DNA of 64,000 bases, taken from Clostridiales bacterium (GTDB taxonomy: Bacteria; Bacillota; Clostridia; Oscillospirales; Oscillospiraceae). The translations under genes were made by a program, and so were the position numbers. The DNA lies in NCBI GenBank assembly GCA_020859945.1, contig JAJBVG010000003.1, positions 26,261 through 90,260 of the forward strand. The letters run 5' to 3'. A model generated the notes under the pieces. That model did no database searches. It was not told the origin of the DNA and saw only the letters and a program-made list of their open reading frames with translations. Below are positions 45,211-53,410 of this stretch, in pieces (position 1 is the stretch's first letter; each line of letters begins with the position of its first letter).

Positions 45211-45249
45211 ATAAAAAAGCAGCGCCGCGGAGGCGTTCCCGCGGCGCTG
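45211..45249 (-). terminator. Terminator of the HD-domain gene
   Basis: CAGCGCCGCGG pairs with CCGCGGCGCTG and is followed on the minus strand by CTTTTTTATT. Confidence 0.9.
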
Positions 45250-45299
45250 GAAAAAGGTTTCGTTGGCGTTTAACGGCAGGCGGCTGGTTTACCACCTGA

Positions 45300-45329
45300 A
45301 TTGCACATTGCACATTGCTAATTGCAAAT
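45300..45329 (+). repeat. 7-bp-period tandem repeat (ATTGCNN type)
   Basis: Units ATTGCAC, ATTGCAC, ATTGCTA and ATTGCAA run up to the stop codon of the HD gene. Different core from the TTAGC arrays but the same 7-base period. Confidence 0.65.
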
Positions 45330-45791
45330 TTAAGTATTCGCCCTGCGGAAATAATCCCGCATAGCCACCCAGTCGTCCACCAGGTTGACCAACACGGCCT
45401 CCCGGCTGTGGGGCGCGTGGCGGGACACCGGCCACATATGGGAGAGGATGATGTTCTCCTCCTTGGGAGTCAGGTCGGTGATCTGCCGGGCGTTGGCCGC
45501 CGCCTCCTCCGGGTGGTTGAGGATCACCCAGCCGTGATACCCGGCAGGGCGGCAGGTCCTGTCGTGGTAAAAGAGGTCGTGGAGCATGGCGGCCCGCGCC
45601 GTGGCCCGTGCGTCCAGCCCCAGCCGCCGGGCGATGCGGTAAGAGAGCAGCGCCACCCGGACGGTGTGGTCGTAGCGGTTGACGTTCCGGTGATGAGAGT
45701 AGCGCCTGATTTGCCGCAGCTCCGGCCGCAGGGCCAGGGTCCCCACTGCCTCCGTGAAATCGCTCTGCCAGTTCCAGCCTTTTTGAGCCAT
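45330..45791 (-). CDS. HD-domain phosphohydrolase
   Basis: The 153-residue protein has the HD metal-binding pattern: RYDHTVRVALLSYRIA (His), AAMLHDLFYHD (His-Asp) and IILSHMWPVS (His), with a last Asp in LVNLVDDWVA. Small stand-alone HD proteins act on nucleotides or phosphorylated metabolites; its substrate is unknown. ATG 45791 has GAGGTGA at good spacing. The ribosome site overlaps the arm of a perfect palindrome (45800-45832) that encloses the likely -10 box, so expression is probably controlled there. Confidence 0.85.
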   Translation of the reverse strand: MAQKGWNWQSDFTEAVGTLALRPELRQIRRYSHHRNVNRYDHTVRVALLSYRIARRLGLDARATARAAMLHDLFYHDRTCRPAGYHGWVILNHPEEAAANARQITDLTPKEENIILSHMWPVSRHAPHSREAVLVNLVDDWVAMRDYFRRANT

Positions 45792-45799
45792 AAAAATCA

Positions 45800-45832
45800 C
45801 CTCTGGCGTTGATTATATCACAACGCCAGAGG
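45800..45832 (-). promoter_or_regulatory. Perfect 11-bp palindrome around a TATAAT box, upstream of the HD gene
   Basis: Arms CCTCTGGCGTT and AACGCCAGAGG flank an 11-base centre containing TATAAT on the minus strand. As DNA it could be a repressor site over the -10 box; as RNA the downstream arm includes the AGAGG of the ribosome binding site. Confidence 0.65.
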
Positions 45833-45875
45833 ATTTGTCTGTGGTAATTTCTGAAAATTTTTTGTTACCGGTTTG

Positions 45876-46979
45876 TTAAGAAGCGTCGGCGGAGCTGTCG
45901 GCGGCCTCCTGTGCGGCGCTGACCACGGTTTGCAGCTCGGTCAGGTTCTCGCAGAAGGTCTGCGCGTCCAGTTTATCATAGGCGCTGGCCAGCTCGACCT
46001 CGGCCTCATCCGCCCAGGTGGTCATCAGGGTGTTGAAGTCGTCGCTGATGTAGTCCTCCTCCAGGGCGTCCATGTCCACGTCCAGCCGCAGCAGCACAAA
46101 GTAGCCGTAGCTGGTCTGGTCGGTCATGCCCAGCTCGCCCACCTCCAGGGCGGACACGGCCTCCTTGAAGCCGTCCACCAGGGAGTCGTCGTCGCTGTAG
46201 GAGTATTCCTCGGTGTTGCCATCGGCGTTCTGCTCCTGGTACTCCATAAACTTCTCCAGCAGCGCGTCGCCCTCCAGCGCACTCAGTTCATCGTAGATCT
46301 CCTGAGCCTGGGTCTGGGCCTCGGCCAACGCGTCCTCGTCGTCCTCGTCGGCCTGGAGGAGGATGTAGCGGCAGTTATAGATGCCGTTATCCGTGATGTA
46401 GTCCTGGAGGGTCTCGTCGGTGGCCTCCCGTTCGCCGTCCACGGCGTAGAGCACCTCCTGGAGCTTGGTTGCCATCTGGTATTCTCTATAAATCTTCCCC
46501 TGTTCCTCGGCGCTGGTGCAGAAGTAGAGCATGGAATAGGAGTCCTGGAGGTCGATGTAGTCCTGCACATCGCTCTCCTCGTCCTCGGTCAGGGTCAGCT
46601 CATACTCCTCCGCCTTCTGGTTCATGGTGGTGTAGCTGACCACCGCCTGATAAGCGTACTCCAGCAGGCTGTCGGCGGCGGTGACGCCGTCGCTGACCTC
46701 GGCAGTCAGGTCCAGCGTCTCCCCGTAGAGGGAGTAATAATAGGCCATCTGGGTCTCATAATAGGACAGCCAGTAGCACAGGGAAAGGGCGGTGACATCC
46801 TCGCCGTTGACGGTCATCACCACGGTGTCGTTTTTCAATTTGCCGTCGGTCAGGTACTTGACCTCGTCGTTGGTGGCCCTTGTGATGATCTGCTCGTCGG
46901 TGAGCTCGCCGCCGCAGCCGGTCAGCAGGGACATTGCCAGGGCCAGGCAAAGCCCCAGCGCAAGAACACGTTTTTTCAT
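45876..46979 (-). CDS. PrsA/SurA-like foldase lipoprotein
   Basis: The 367-residue protein has a lipoprotein signal peptide (MKKRVLALGLCLALAMSLLTGCGG; the lipid-bearing Cys is residue 22). A SurA-like N-terminal helical region begins with a conserved VVMTVNGEDVTA strand, and a divergent parvulin-type peptidyl-prolyl isomerase region (CRYILLQADEDDEDALAE ... LEVGELGMTDQTSYGYFVLL) follows. It is strongly acidic and ends in a low-complexity Ser/Ala tail. It should act outside the membrane in folding exported proteins. ATG 46979 has AGGAGG upstream. It is monocistronic as far as seen. Confidence 0.85.
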   Translation of the reverse strand: MKKRVLALGLCLALAMSLLTGCGGELTDEQIITRATNDEVKYLTDGKLKNDTVVMTVNGEDVTALSLCYWLSYYETQMAYYYSLYGETLDLTAEVSDGVTAADSLLEYAYQAVVSYTTMNQKAEEYELTLTEDEESDVQDYIDLQDSYSMLYFCTSAEEQGKIYREYQMATKLQEVLYAVDGEREATDETLQDYITDNGIYNCRYILLQADEDDEDALAEAQTQAQEIYDELSALEGDALLEKFMEYQEQNADGNTEEYSYSDDDSLVDGFKEAVSALEVGELGMTDQTSYGYFVLLRLDVDMDALEEDYISDDFNTLMTTWADEAEVELASAYDKLDAQTFCENLTELQTVVSAAQEAADSSADAS

Positions 46980-47039
46980 TGGAATCCTCCTAATATTAGT
47001 CGCAAATATGCGAAATAGGTAAGTTTGAAAAGCTGTTGG

Positions 47040-47063
47040 TTATTAGCTCTTAGCTATTAGCTT
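47040..47063 (+). repeat. 7-bp-period degenerate repeat (TTAGCNN type), left arm
   Basis: Units TTAGCTC, TTAGCTA and TTAGCTT. About 100 bases downstream the same units occur inverted (47163-47203), so the two could pair. Confidence 0.7.
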
Positions 47064-47162
47064 TGTGGCGCCTGGCGTTGCGTGCTGCGTTTACTGTTTG
47101 CATTCCTTTACAAGCGAGTGGTTTCGCTCTCAGCTTCCTTTTTTGGCTGCTCGCTTTAGACT

Positions 47163-47203
47163 AACACCTGACTAACGGCTAACAGCTAACGGCTAATAGC
47201 TTA
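47163..47203 (-). repeat. 7-bp-period degenerate repeat (TTAGCNN type), right inverted arm
   Basis: On the minus strand the units TTAGCCG, TTAGCTG, TTAGCCG and TTAGTCA follow an AAGCTA start. At 47213-47228 the gap also carries GATTCAAAGGGATA, the left block of repeat family B in inverted form. Confidence 0.7.
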
Positions 47204-47247
47204 TCACAACGCGGCTGATTCAAAGGGATAGCCAAAAAAGATTTGTC

Positions 47248-49239
47248 TCACCCTTCTTCCGTCTCGTTGAAATAGGCGCTGATGGCGGCGTTCAGCCGCC
47301 GCAGGGTCTCCTTGACGGAGGTATCCCGCAGCTGCGCCCCCGCCGCGTTGCCGTTGCCGCCGCCGCCCAGAGCCTCCAAAATCACCTGCACGTTGACCTC
47401 GCCGGAGCTGCGGCCGGAGATGTTGACACACTCGTCGTCGGCGTAGACCACGAAGGACGCCTCCACCCCCTGGACGTTCAGCAGCTCATCCGCCGCCTGC
47501 GCCGCCACGATGCGGTCCACCGACTGCAAACAGGAGGCCACGGCCACGCCCTCGTGGACAAAGGTGGCGTCCTTGAGGACCTCGTAGCGGAGGATGGTAC
47601 GGCTCAGGTCGTTTTGGAACAGCTTGCGGACCTCGGCGGTGTCCGCTCCGCAGCGGCGCAAGAAGGCCGCCGCCTCGAAGGTCCGTCCGCCGGTGCGGAG
47701 GGTGAAGTTCTTGGTGTCCAGCACGATGCCGGCCAGCAGCGCCTCGGCCTCCACCCGTTTCAGATCGCTGGGGTCGATGGAGTATTGGATCAGCTCCGTC
47801 ACCAGCTCCGAGGCGGAGGAGGCGTAAGGCTCGTGGTAGTTCAGCACAGCGTTGGAGATATAGTCCGCCGCCCGGCGGTGGTGGTCGATGACGGCCACCT
47901 TCCGGCAGGCGTTCAGCAGGGGCTGGGAGATGACCTGGTCGGGGCGGTTGGTGTCCACCACCACCAGCAGCGTCTCCCCGTTGACCTGGCTGATCGCCTC
48001 CTCCGGGGAGACAAAGAGCGTTTCGTAGTCTTTGTCCTTTTCCAGCACTCTGGTCATCACCGTGCCAGGGACCACCTTGTCCTCCTGGATGATGTGGACC
48101 TCCACGCCCTTCTTCCGGGCGATGGCGGCCACGCCCACGGCGGCGCCCACCGCGTCCAGGTCGGCGTGGTGGTGGCCCATCACGTAAATCAGGGGGGAGG
48201 ACAAAATCAGTTCCTCCAGGGCGTTGGCCATGACCCGGCTCTTGACCTTGGTGCGGCGCTCCTGCTCCTTGGAGCGGCCTCCGTGGAACTCGAAGTCGAA
48301 GCGGTTCTTGATGACCACCTGGTTCCCGCCCCGGCTCAGGGCCATTTCCATAGCCAGCGCCGCATAGCGGAACATCTCATCGAAGGACCCGTCCCGGCCG
48401 ATGCCGATGGACAGAGAGGCGGAGATGCCGTTGGGACTGACCACGCTGTGGACCATGTCCAGCACAGAGAACCGGTTTTGCTTCATCCCGTCCAGGTACT
48501 GCTCCTCCATCAGGAACAGGTAGCGGTCCCGGTCATACCGGCACAGGAAGCCGTTGCAGTCCGCTGTCCACAGGTTCAGCTGCTGCTCCACGGCGGCCCG
48601 GAGGCTGCTGCGGTCACTGTCCGAGATGTTGCGAATGAGTTCCTCGTAGTTGTCTATGACGATGATAAAGACCAGGGGCCGGGTGGCGTAGAACCGCTCC
48701 CGGATGTCCGCCAGGTCGGTGATGTCGATCCAGTAGGTGGTGGCCAGGGGGTTCCGCTCCTCGCCGGTCCGGGCCGTCAGGCTGCCAAAGACCAGATACC
48801 GCCGCCCGTGGACGCTGTACTCCACCGGCGACTGGGTCTCTCCGTCCAGCAGCCACTGGGCGTCGAACTCCGGCACCGCCATGGTGATGCGCACATCGGC
48901 CAGATGCTCCCGCCGCCCGGTGACTTCCAGAAAGCGGTCATTGCTCCAGATGACCTCGCCGCTCTCCGGGCGAAAGACCACCATCGGGAACGGGGAGTCC
49001 AGCAGGGCGTTCTTCCCCGCCCGGCTCAGGTCCTGGATGGTCTCGGCGATGACCGCGTCGGCCTTTTTCCTGCGCCGGTGCCGGGTGACCAGGATAAAAA
49101 CAAGCAACAGCGTGGCGGCGACCAGCTCCGCCACGCCAATGCGCGGAGCTTTCCAGACCGTCAGCAGGGAGAACAAATACAAAAGGGCAAAGCTGACCTT
49201 TAGATGCGGCTCAAAGAGTTTATTCAGGGATTCGGACAA
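47248..49239 (-). CDS. gdpP: Cyclic-di-AMP phosphodiesterase
   Basis: The 663-residue membrane protein degrades c-di-AMP. It has two N-terminal helices (about 13-50), a PAS-like domain (about 70-160), a degenerate GGDEF domain (about 165-300) and the DHH/DHHA1 phosphodiesterase (about 340-655). Metal motifs are YVMGHHHADLDAVGAA, VVVDTNRP, VAVIDHHRRA and GIVLDTKNF; the DHHA1 loop is GGGGNGNAAG. Start is TTG 49237-49239 with AAGGGGG about 8 bases upstream; no better ATG exists. It usually precedes rplI and dnaB in Firmicutes, but here it ends at a repeat-rich gap. Confidence 0.95.
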   Translation of the reverse strand: MSESLNKLFEPHLKVSFALLYLFSLLTVWKAPRIGVAELVAATLLLVFILVTRHRRRKKADAVIAETIQDLSRAGKNALLDSPFPMVVFRPESGEVIWSNDRFLEVTGRREHLADVRITMAVPEFDAQWLLDGETQSPVEYSVHGRRYLVFGSLTARTGEERNPLATTYWIDITDLADIRERFYATRPLVFIIVIDNYEELIRNISDSDRSSLRAAVEQQLNLWTADCNGFLCRYDRDRYLFLMEEQYLDGMKQNRFSVLDMVHSVVSPNGISASLSIGIGRDGSFDEMFRYAALAMEMALSRGGNQVVIKNRFDFEFHGGRSKEQERRTKVKSRVMANALEELILSSPLIYVMGHHHADLDAVGAAVGVAAIARKKGVEVHIIQEDKVVPGTVMTRVLEKDKDYETLFVSPEEAISQVNGETLLVVVDTNRPDQVISQPLLNACRKVAVIDHHRRAADYISNAVLNYHEPYASSASELVTELIQYSIDPSDLKRVEAEALLAGIVLDTKNFTLRTGGRTFEAAAFLRRCGADTAEVRKLFQNDLSRTILRYEVLKDATFVHEGVAVASCLQSVDRIVAAQAADELLNVQGVEASFVVYADDECVNISGRSSGEVNVQVILEALGGGGNGNAAGAQLRDTSVKETLRRLNAAISAYFNETEEG

Positions 49240-49501
49240 ACGCTCCGCCCCCTTTCGCGGGAAATTTGGCTGTCAGGCCGCGCTGCAATACAGATGGCGT
49301 TTTGCAGGTCAAAGGCCATTATAGCAAATTGGCGGGCAAAACACAACCGGAAACCGGTTTTTTTCCTTTTTCTCTGGGTGAAGCGGGAATTGCCGTGAAA
49401 CAGTTCCTGCATTTTGAGGGAAAAGAGCGCTTTTTCTGCAAAACGCCCTGCAAAAAAAGACGGAGAGAAGGATGATCGGCGAAAAAAAGAGGGGTTCGCT
49501 C

Positions 49502-49530
49502 TTGCGAACCGGCGGGAAATCCGCTACAAT
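49502..49530 (+). promoter_or_regulatory. Sigma-A promoter of lysA
   Basis: TTGCGA (49502-49507), 17 bases, TACAAT (49525-49530). The leader is about 55 bases, too short for a lysine riboswitch. The rest of 49240-49501 holds a small AACCGG/CCGGTT hairpin with T-run near 49345-49370 and nothing else I can name. Confidence 0.7.
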
Positions 49531-49591
49531 AGAAACTGATATTCGTTCCTGAATGATACGCCTGAATATACAACCGCTAGGAGAGAGAAAA

Positions 49592-50848
49592 ATGAAAACA
49601 CCCTTTGTCACCAAAGAGCAGTTGGAGGCCATCTGCCAGACCTACCCCACCCCCTTCCACATCTACGACGAGGCGGGCATCCGCGCCACCGCCCGCGCGG
49701 TGAACAAAGCCTTCGGGTGGAACGAAGGGTTCCGGGAGTATTTCGCCGTGAAAGCCACCCCCACCCCCCAAATCTTGAAGATTTTGCAGGAAGAAGGCTG
49801 CGGCGTGGACTGCTCCTACCGGACCGCGCTGATGAAGAACGCGCGGTGCGGCTTCCAGGGAGAGGAAATTATGTTCTCCTCCAACGAGACCCCGGCCGAG
49901 GAGTTCGTCAAGGCCAACGAGCTGGGGGCCATCATCAACCTGGACGACTTCACCCACATCGACTTTTTGAAGGACACCATCGGCTATATCCCGGAGACCA
50001 TCTCCTGCCGTTACAACCCCGGCGGGGTGTTCCAGCTGGGGGAGAGCAAAGAGGGCTTCCAGGTGATGGACAACCCCGGCGACGCCAAATACGGCATGAC
50101 CAAGCCCCAGCTCTTTGAAGCGTTCCGCAAATTGAAGGGCATGGGGGCCAAATATTTCGGCATCCACGCCTTCCTGGCCTCCAACACCATCTCCAACGAC
50201 TACTATCCCGCCCTGGCGGGCCAGCTCTTTGAGTTGGCGGTGGAGCTGAAAGAGGCCACCGGAGCCGACATTCGCTTTATCAATCTGTCCGGCGGTGTGG
50301 GCGTCCCCTACCGCCCGGAGCAGCCCGCCAACGACATCGCCGTCATCGGGGAGGGCGTTCACAAGAAATTCGACGAGATTTTGGTCCCCGCCGGGATGGG
50401 CAACGTCCGCCTCTGCACCGAGATGGGCCGGTTCATGCTGGCTCCCAACGGACACCTGGTCACCCGCGCCATCCACGAGAAGCACACTTATAAGGAGTAT
50501 ATTGGCGTAGACGCCTGCGCTGCCAACCTGATGCGCCCCGCCATCTACGGGGCCTACCACCACATCACCGTCATGGGCAAGGAGAACGCCCCCTGCGACC
50601 ACAAGTACGACGTGGTGGGCAGCCTGTGCGAAAACTGCGACAAGTTCGCCGTGGACCGGATGCTGCCCAAAATCGACATGGGCGACCTGCTGGTCATCCA
50701 CGACACCGGCGCCCACGGCTTCTCCATGGGCTACAACTACAATGGCCGCCTGCGCTCGGCGGAGCTGCTGCTCCAGGAGGACGGCAACGTGCGGATGATG
50801 CGCCGGGCGGAGACGCCGGAGGATTATTTCGCCACGCTGATTTGGTGA
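49592..50848 (+). CDS. lysA: Diaminopimelate decarboxylase
   Basis: The 418-residue PLP enzyme makes L-lysine from meso-diaminopimelate. The Schiff-base lysine is Lys54 in YFAVKATPTP. Also present are NPGGVFQLGES, FGIHAFLASNT, the glycine-rich phosphate loop NLSGGVGVPY and the second-subunit cysteine motif GSLCENCDKF, ending with DTGAHGFSMGYNYNGRLR. Length and order fit LysA of the clostridial type. ATG 49592 has TAGGAGAG upstream. It is a single gene, away from other lysine genes, and followed by a family A repeat. Confidence 0.93.
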   Translation: MKTPFVTKEQLEAICQTYPTPFHIYDEAGIRATARAVNKAFGWNEGFREYFAVKATPTPQILKILQEEGCGVDCSYRTALMKNARCGFQGEEIMFSSNETPAEEFVKANELGAIINLDDFTHIDFLKDTIGYIPETISCRYNPGGVFQLGESKEGFQVMDNPGDAKYGMTKPQLFEAFRKLKGMGAKYFGIHAFLASNTISNDYYPALAGQLFELAVELKEATGADIRFINLSGGVGVPYRPEQPANDIAVIGEGVHKKFDEILVPAGMGNVRLCTEMGRFMLAPNGHLVTRAIHEKHTYKEYIGVDACAANLMRPAIYGAYHHITVMGKENAPCDHKYDVVGSLCENCDKFAVDRMLPKIDMGDLLVIHDTGAHGFSMGYNYNGRLRSAELLLQEDGNVRMMRRAETPEDYFATLIW

Positions 50849-50929
50849 GACGGGTTTTAGTGGTTAGAAAGAGGGTGTTTCTGCCTCATGGCTGAAAATC
50901 CGGCTACCCAACCCCATTTCCCTCTATTC

Positions 50930-51001
50930 CTGTAGGGGCGGCGCTCCGCCGCCCTGGATAAGCAGGAGGTTCCTGCGGGCGGCCATGGGCCGCCCCTACA
51001 A
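50930..51001 (+). repeat. Palindromic repeat family A, copy 3
   Basis: TGTAGGGGCGGC opens and GGCCGCCCCTACA closes the copy; inside are GCCGCCC and CCTGCGGGCGG segments. The flanks ACACCTG and CATACGRC of the other copies are not kept here. Confidence 0.8.
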
Positions 51002-51041
51002 AAACTTTCCACTTGACACCACCAAAAAGGAGGACACCCCC

Positions 51042-51845
51042 ATGTTTCTAGCGGACACCCATATGCACTCCGCCGCCTCCTTTGACAGCACCGCTCCCCG
51101 CCGGGAGATGGCGCGGGCGGCGGCGGCGCAGGGGCTGAACCTGATTTGCTTCACCGACCACCATGACGTGATCGACGGGAACAGCCAGCTCTGCCCCACC
51201 TTCGACTGGCCTGTGGCCCGTGCGGAGCATCAGGCGGCGCTGGCGGAGCATCTGCCCGGCCTGGAAATTTGTTACGGGCTGGAGCTGGGCAACGCCTTCG
51301 GGGACTATGCCGCCGCGGAAAACTCTCTGAAAGAGCCGGGGCTGGACTATGTCATCGGTTCCGTCCACAACACCGGCAAGGCGTTGGGGTATCTGGATTA
51401 TTATTACCAGAAATACACCCCGGAGCTGGCCGCCGCCCACCTGGAGGACTACTTTGCCTCCATGCTGGAGCTGGTGCGGTGGGGCAGGTTCGACTCCCTG
51501 GGCCACATCCCCTACCCTCTCCGCTATATGCGGGACCGGGACGGCTGCGACGTGGGGCTTGGCCCTTATTGGGACCTGATCGACGCGATTTTGCGGCAAA
51601 TCGTTTCCTCCGGCATCGCTCTGGAGGTGAACACCAAGGGCTTCCGCCAGGCCCGGTCAGACTACGCCGCCCTGCTGGAGCGCTACCGGGAACTGGGGGG
51701 CGAGCTGGTCACCTGCGGCGGCGACGCCCACCGCCCGTCAGAGGTCGGCGCGGTCATCCGGGAGGGATACGAGCTGATTCAAGAGAAGGGGTTCCGGTAT
51801 GTGACCGTTTTCCGGCGCAGAAAGCCGGATCTGATCCCGTTGTAG
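51042..51845 (+). CDS. PHP-domain phosphatase (histidinol-phosphatase HisJ-like)
   Basis: The 267-residue protein shows the PHP metal motifs: LADTHMHSAASFDS, CFTDHHDVIDG, YGLELGN, DYVIGSVHNT, LGHIPYPLRY and TCGGDAHRP. These residues bind three metals for phosphoester cleavage. The family includes histidinol-phosphate phosphatase (HisJ/HisK), but other sugar or nucleotide phosphates are possible since no his genes are near. ATG 51042 has AAAAAGGAGG 8 bases upstream. The fumarase subunit gene follows after 13 bases, so they share a transcript. Confidence 0.85.
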   Translation: MFLADTHMHSAASFDSTAPRREMARAAAAQGLNLICFTDHHDVIDGNSQLCPTFDWPVARAEHQAALAEHLPGLEICYGLELGNAFGDYAAAENSLKEPGLDYVIGSVHNTGKALGYLDYYYQKYTPELAAAHLEDYFASMLELVRWGRFDSLGHIPYPLRYMRDRDGCDVGLGPYWDLIDAILRQIVSSGIALEVNTKGFRQARSDYAALLERYRELGGELVTCGGDAHRPSEVGAVIREGYELIQEKGFRYVTVFRRRKPDLIPL

Positions 51846-51858
51846 GAGGAACACGGAT

Positions 51859-52701
51859 ATGAGAGAAGTACAATATGCGGAAATCGTCTCCGCCGTCCGG
51901 GACCTGTGCATCGAGGCCAACTGCAACCTCCCCGCCGACGTGCGGGAGCGTATCTGCGCCGCCTGTCAGACGGAGGAGTCCCCAGTGGGGCAGTCCATCC
52001 TCAACGACCTGGTGGAAAACTTTACCTTCGCTGGGGAGAAGCGGCTGCCCATCTGCCAGGACACGGGCATGGCCATTGTGTTTATCGACCTGGGTCAGGA
52101 GGTCCACATCACCGGCGGCCTGCTGACCGACGCGGTGAACGAAGGTGTATCCAAGGGCTACACCGAGGGCTTTCTGCGCAAAAGCGTGGTGGGCGACCCC
52201 CTCCGCCGGGTGAACACCGACGACAACACCCCTGCCGTGCTGCATCTGCGGCTGGTGGAGGGCGACAGAGTGGACATCACCGTGGCCCCCAAGGGAGCGG
52301 GCAGCGAGAACATGACCTCGCTGAAAATGCTCAAGCCCTCCTGCACCCAGGAGCAGGTGGAGGACGCCATCGTACAGGCGGTGTCCGACGCCGGTTCCAA
52401 CCCCTGTCCGCCGGTGGTGGTGGGGGTCGGTCTGGGCGGCAACGCGGAGCAGGCCGCCATCGCAGCGAAGCGGGCGCTGCTGCGGCCTCTGGATGAGCAG
52501 AACAGCGACCCCCTCTATGCCGGGATGGAGCAGCGCATTTTGGAGCGGGTGAACCGGCTGGGCATCGGCCCCCAGGGGCTGGGCGGCACCACCACCGCCC
52601 TGGCGGTGTCCATCATTCCCCAGCCCACCCACATCGCGCAAATGCCCTGCTGCGTGAATCTGTGCTGCCATGTGTGCAGACACGCCCGGCGGGTGATTTG
52701 A
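51859..52701 (+). CDS. Fumarate hydratase class I, alpha subunit
   Basis: The 280-residue protein is the N-terminal half of an iron-sulfur hydro-lyase. It carries cluster Cys66 in PICQDTGMAIVF, MTSLKMLKPSC, VVVGVGLGGNAEQAA and the ending IAQMPCCVNLCCHVCRHAR typical of TtdA/FumA-alpha. It needs a beta subunit (the C-terminal half), normally encoded just downstream. Here a terminator follows at once and the next gene is on the other strand, so the partner must be elsewhere or lost. Fumarate or tartrate as substrate cannot be separated on sequence alone. ATG 51859 has TAGGAGGA upstream. Confidence 0.9.
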   Translation: MREVQYAEIVSAVRDLCIEANCNLPADVRERICAACQTEESPVGQSILNDLVENFTFAGEKRLPICQDTGMAIVFIDLGQEVHITGGLLTDAVNEGVSKGYTEGFLRKSVVGDPLRRVNTDDNTPAVLHLRLVEGDRVDITVAPKGAGSENMTSLKMLKPSCTQEQVEDAIVQAVSDAGSNPCPPVVVGVGLGGNAEQAAIAAKRALLRPLDEQNSDPLYAGMEQRILERVNRLGIGPQGLGGTTTALAVSIIPQPTHIAQMPCCVNLCCHVCRHARRVI

Positions 52702-52734
52702 AAACGCTATAAAAACCGAAAAAAGTACAAAATA

Positions 52735-52780
52735 CCCCGCCCAAACGCAGACATCCACCTGCGTCCGGACGGGGATTTTT
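52735..52780 (+). terminator. Terminator of the PHP-fumarase unit
   Basis: CCCCG and CGCAG pair with CTGCG and CGGGG, followed by ATTTTTC. Confidence 0.85.
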
Positions 52781-52790
52781 CACATTCTTT

Positions 52791-53069
52791 TCACATCATC
52801 AGCACCGCGAAGAACCCGACGATCCACACCGCCGCTATCAGCGGGATACCGACGGTAAACTTTTTCTTTCGGGTCTTGTGCCGCCAGGTGTACATGCTCA
52901 GCAGGGAACCCAGCCAGCCCCCCAGCAGGGACACGGTCAGCAGCACCGACTCCGGCACCCGCCGCCGGTGGTGGATGGCCAGCGTCTTGTCCAGCCAGAA
53001 CAGCCCCCAGGCCAGGATGTTCACCAGCGTCATATAGGCGCTGCCGTACTGCCATACCAGCACTCTCAC
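52791..53069 (-). CDS. DUF1294 small membrane protein
   Basis: The protein of about 92 residues has three hydrophobic stretches and the DUF1294 signature: LVNILAWGLFWLDKTLAIHH, RRRVPESVLLTVSLLGGWLG and MYTWRHKTRKKKF. Function is unknown. The GTG at 53069 is preferred because it forms a 4-base GTGA overlap with the stop of the spx-like gene, the same coupling as the two junctions upstream; an in-frame GTG at 53087 lacks a ribosome site. It is the last gene of the lexA operon. Confidence 0.82.
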   Translation of the reverse strand: MRVLVWQYGSAYMTLVNILAWGLFWLDKTLAIHHRRRVPESVLLTVSLLGGWLGSLLSMYTWRHKTRKKKFTVGIPLIAAVWIVGFFAVLMM

Positions 53070-53410
53070 TTCTCCGCCGCCTCCCACTGCTTCCAGACCT
53101 CCGGCTGATAGCCCACGGTGGCCTGGCGGCCATTGCGGACGATGGGGGTCTTTAAGAGCCGAGGCTCCTCCAGCAGGTGGGCCAGCTTCTGCTCATCGTA
53201 GGCCAAATAGCTCAGCCCCGCCGCGCCGGGCTGCTTGGGGTCGATGACCGCGTCCAGGCCCACCGCCCGGATGACGCTGGTCAGCTCCCCCTTGCTCATG
53301 CCGTATTTGAGAATGTCCACGTTCTGCACCTTGATGCGGCGCTTCTTGAAGTAGCGCTGGGCCTTTTTGGTGTCAAAGCACTTGGATTTGCCGAAAATCT
53401 GAATGTTCAT
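53066..53410 (-). CDS. ArsC/Spx-family thioredoxin-fold protein
   Basis: The 114-residue protein opens with IQIFGKSKCFDTKKAQRYFK (reactive-type Cys11, a single cysteine in place of a CxxC) and has the ArsC-fold helices and RLLKTPIVRNGRQATVGY near the C-terminus. The family covers Spx regulators, YffB and arsenate reductases. The absence of the full ArsC arginine-cysteine set makes Spx or YffB type more likely. Its ATG overlaps the ogt stop by 4 bases (ATGA). Cotranscription with lexA suggests a role in the damage response. Confidence 0.82.
   Translation of the reverse strand: MNIQIFGKSKCFDTKKAQRYFKKRRIKVQNVDILKYGMSKGELTSVIRAVGLDAVIDPKQPGAAGLSYLAYDEQKLAHLLEEPRLLKTPIVRNGRQATVGYQPEVWKQWEAAEK

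Noticed and set aside
49345..49370. Terminator-like hairpin AACCGG/CCGGTT with T-run on the plus strand
   Set aside because: No plus-strand gene or promoter precedes it, since gdpP runs the other way; too short to call a functional site.
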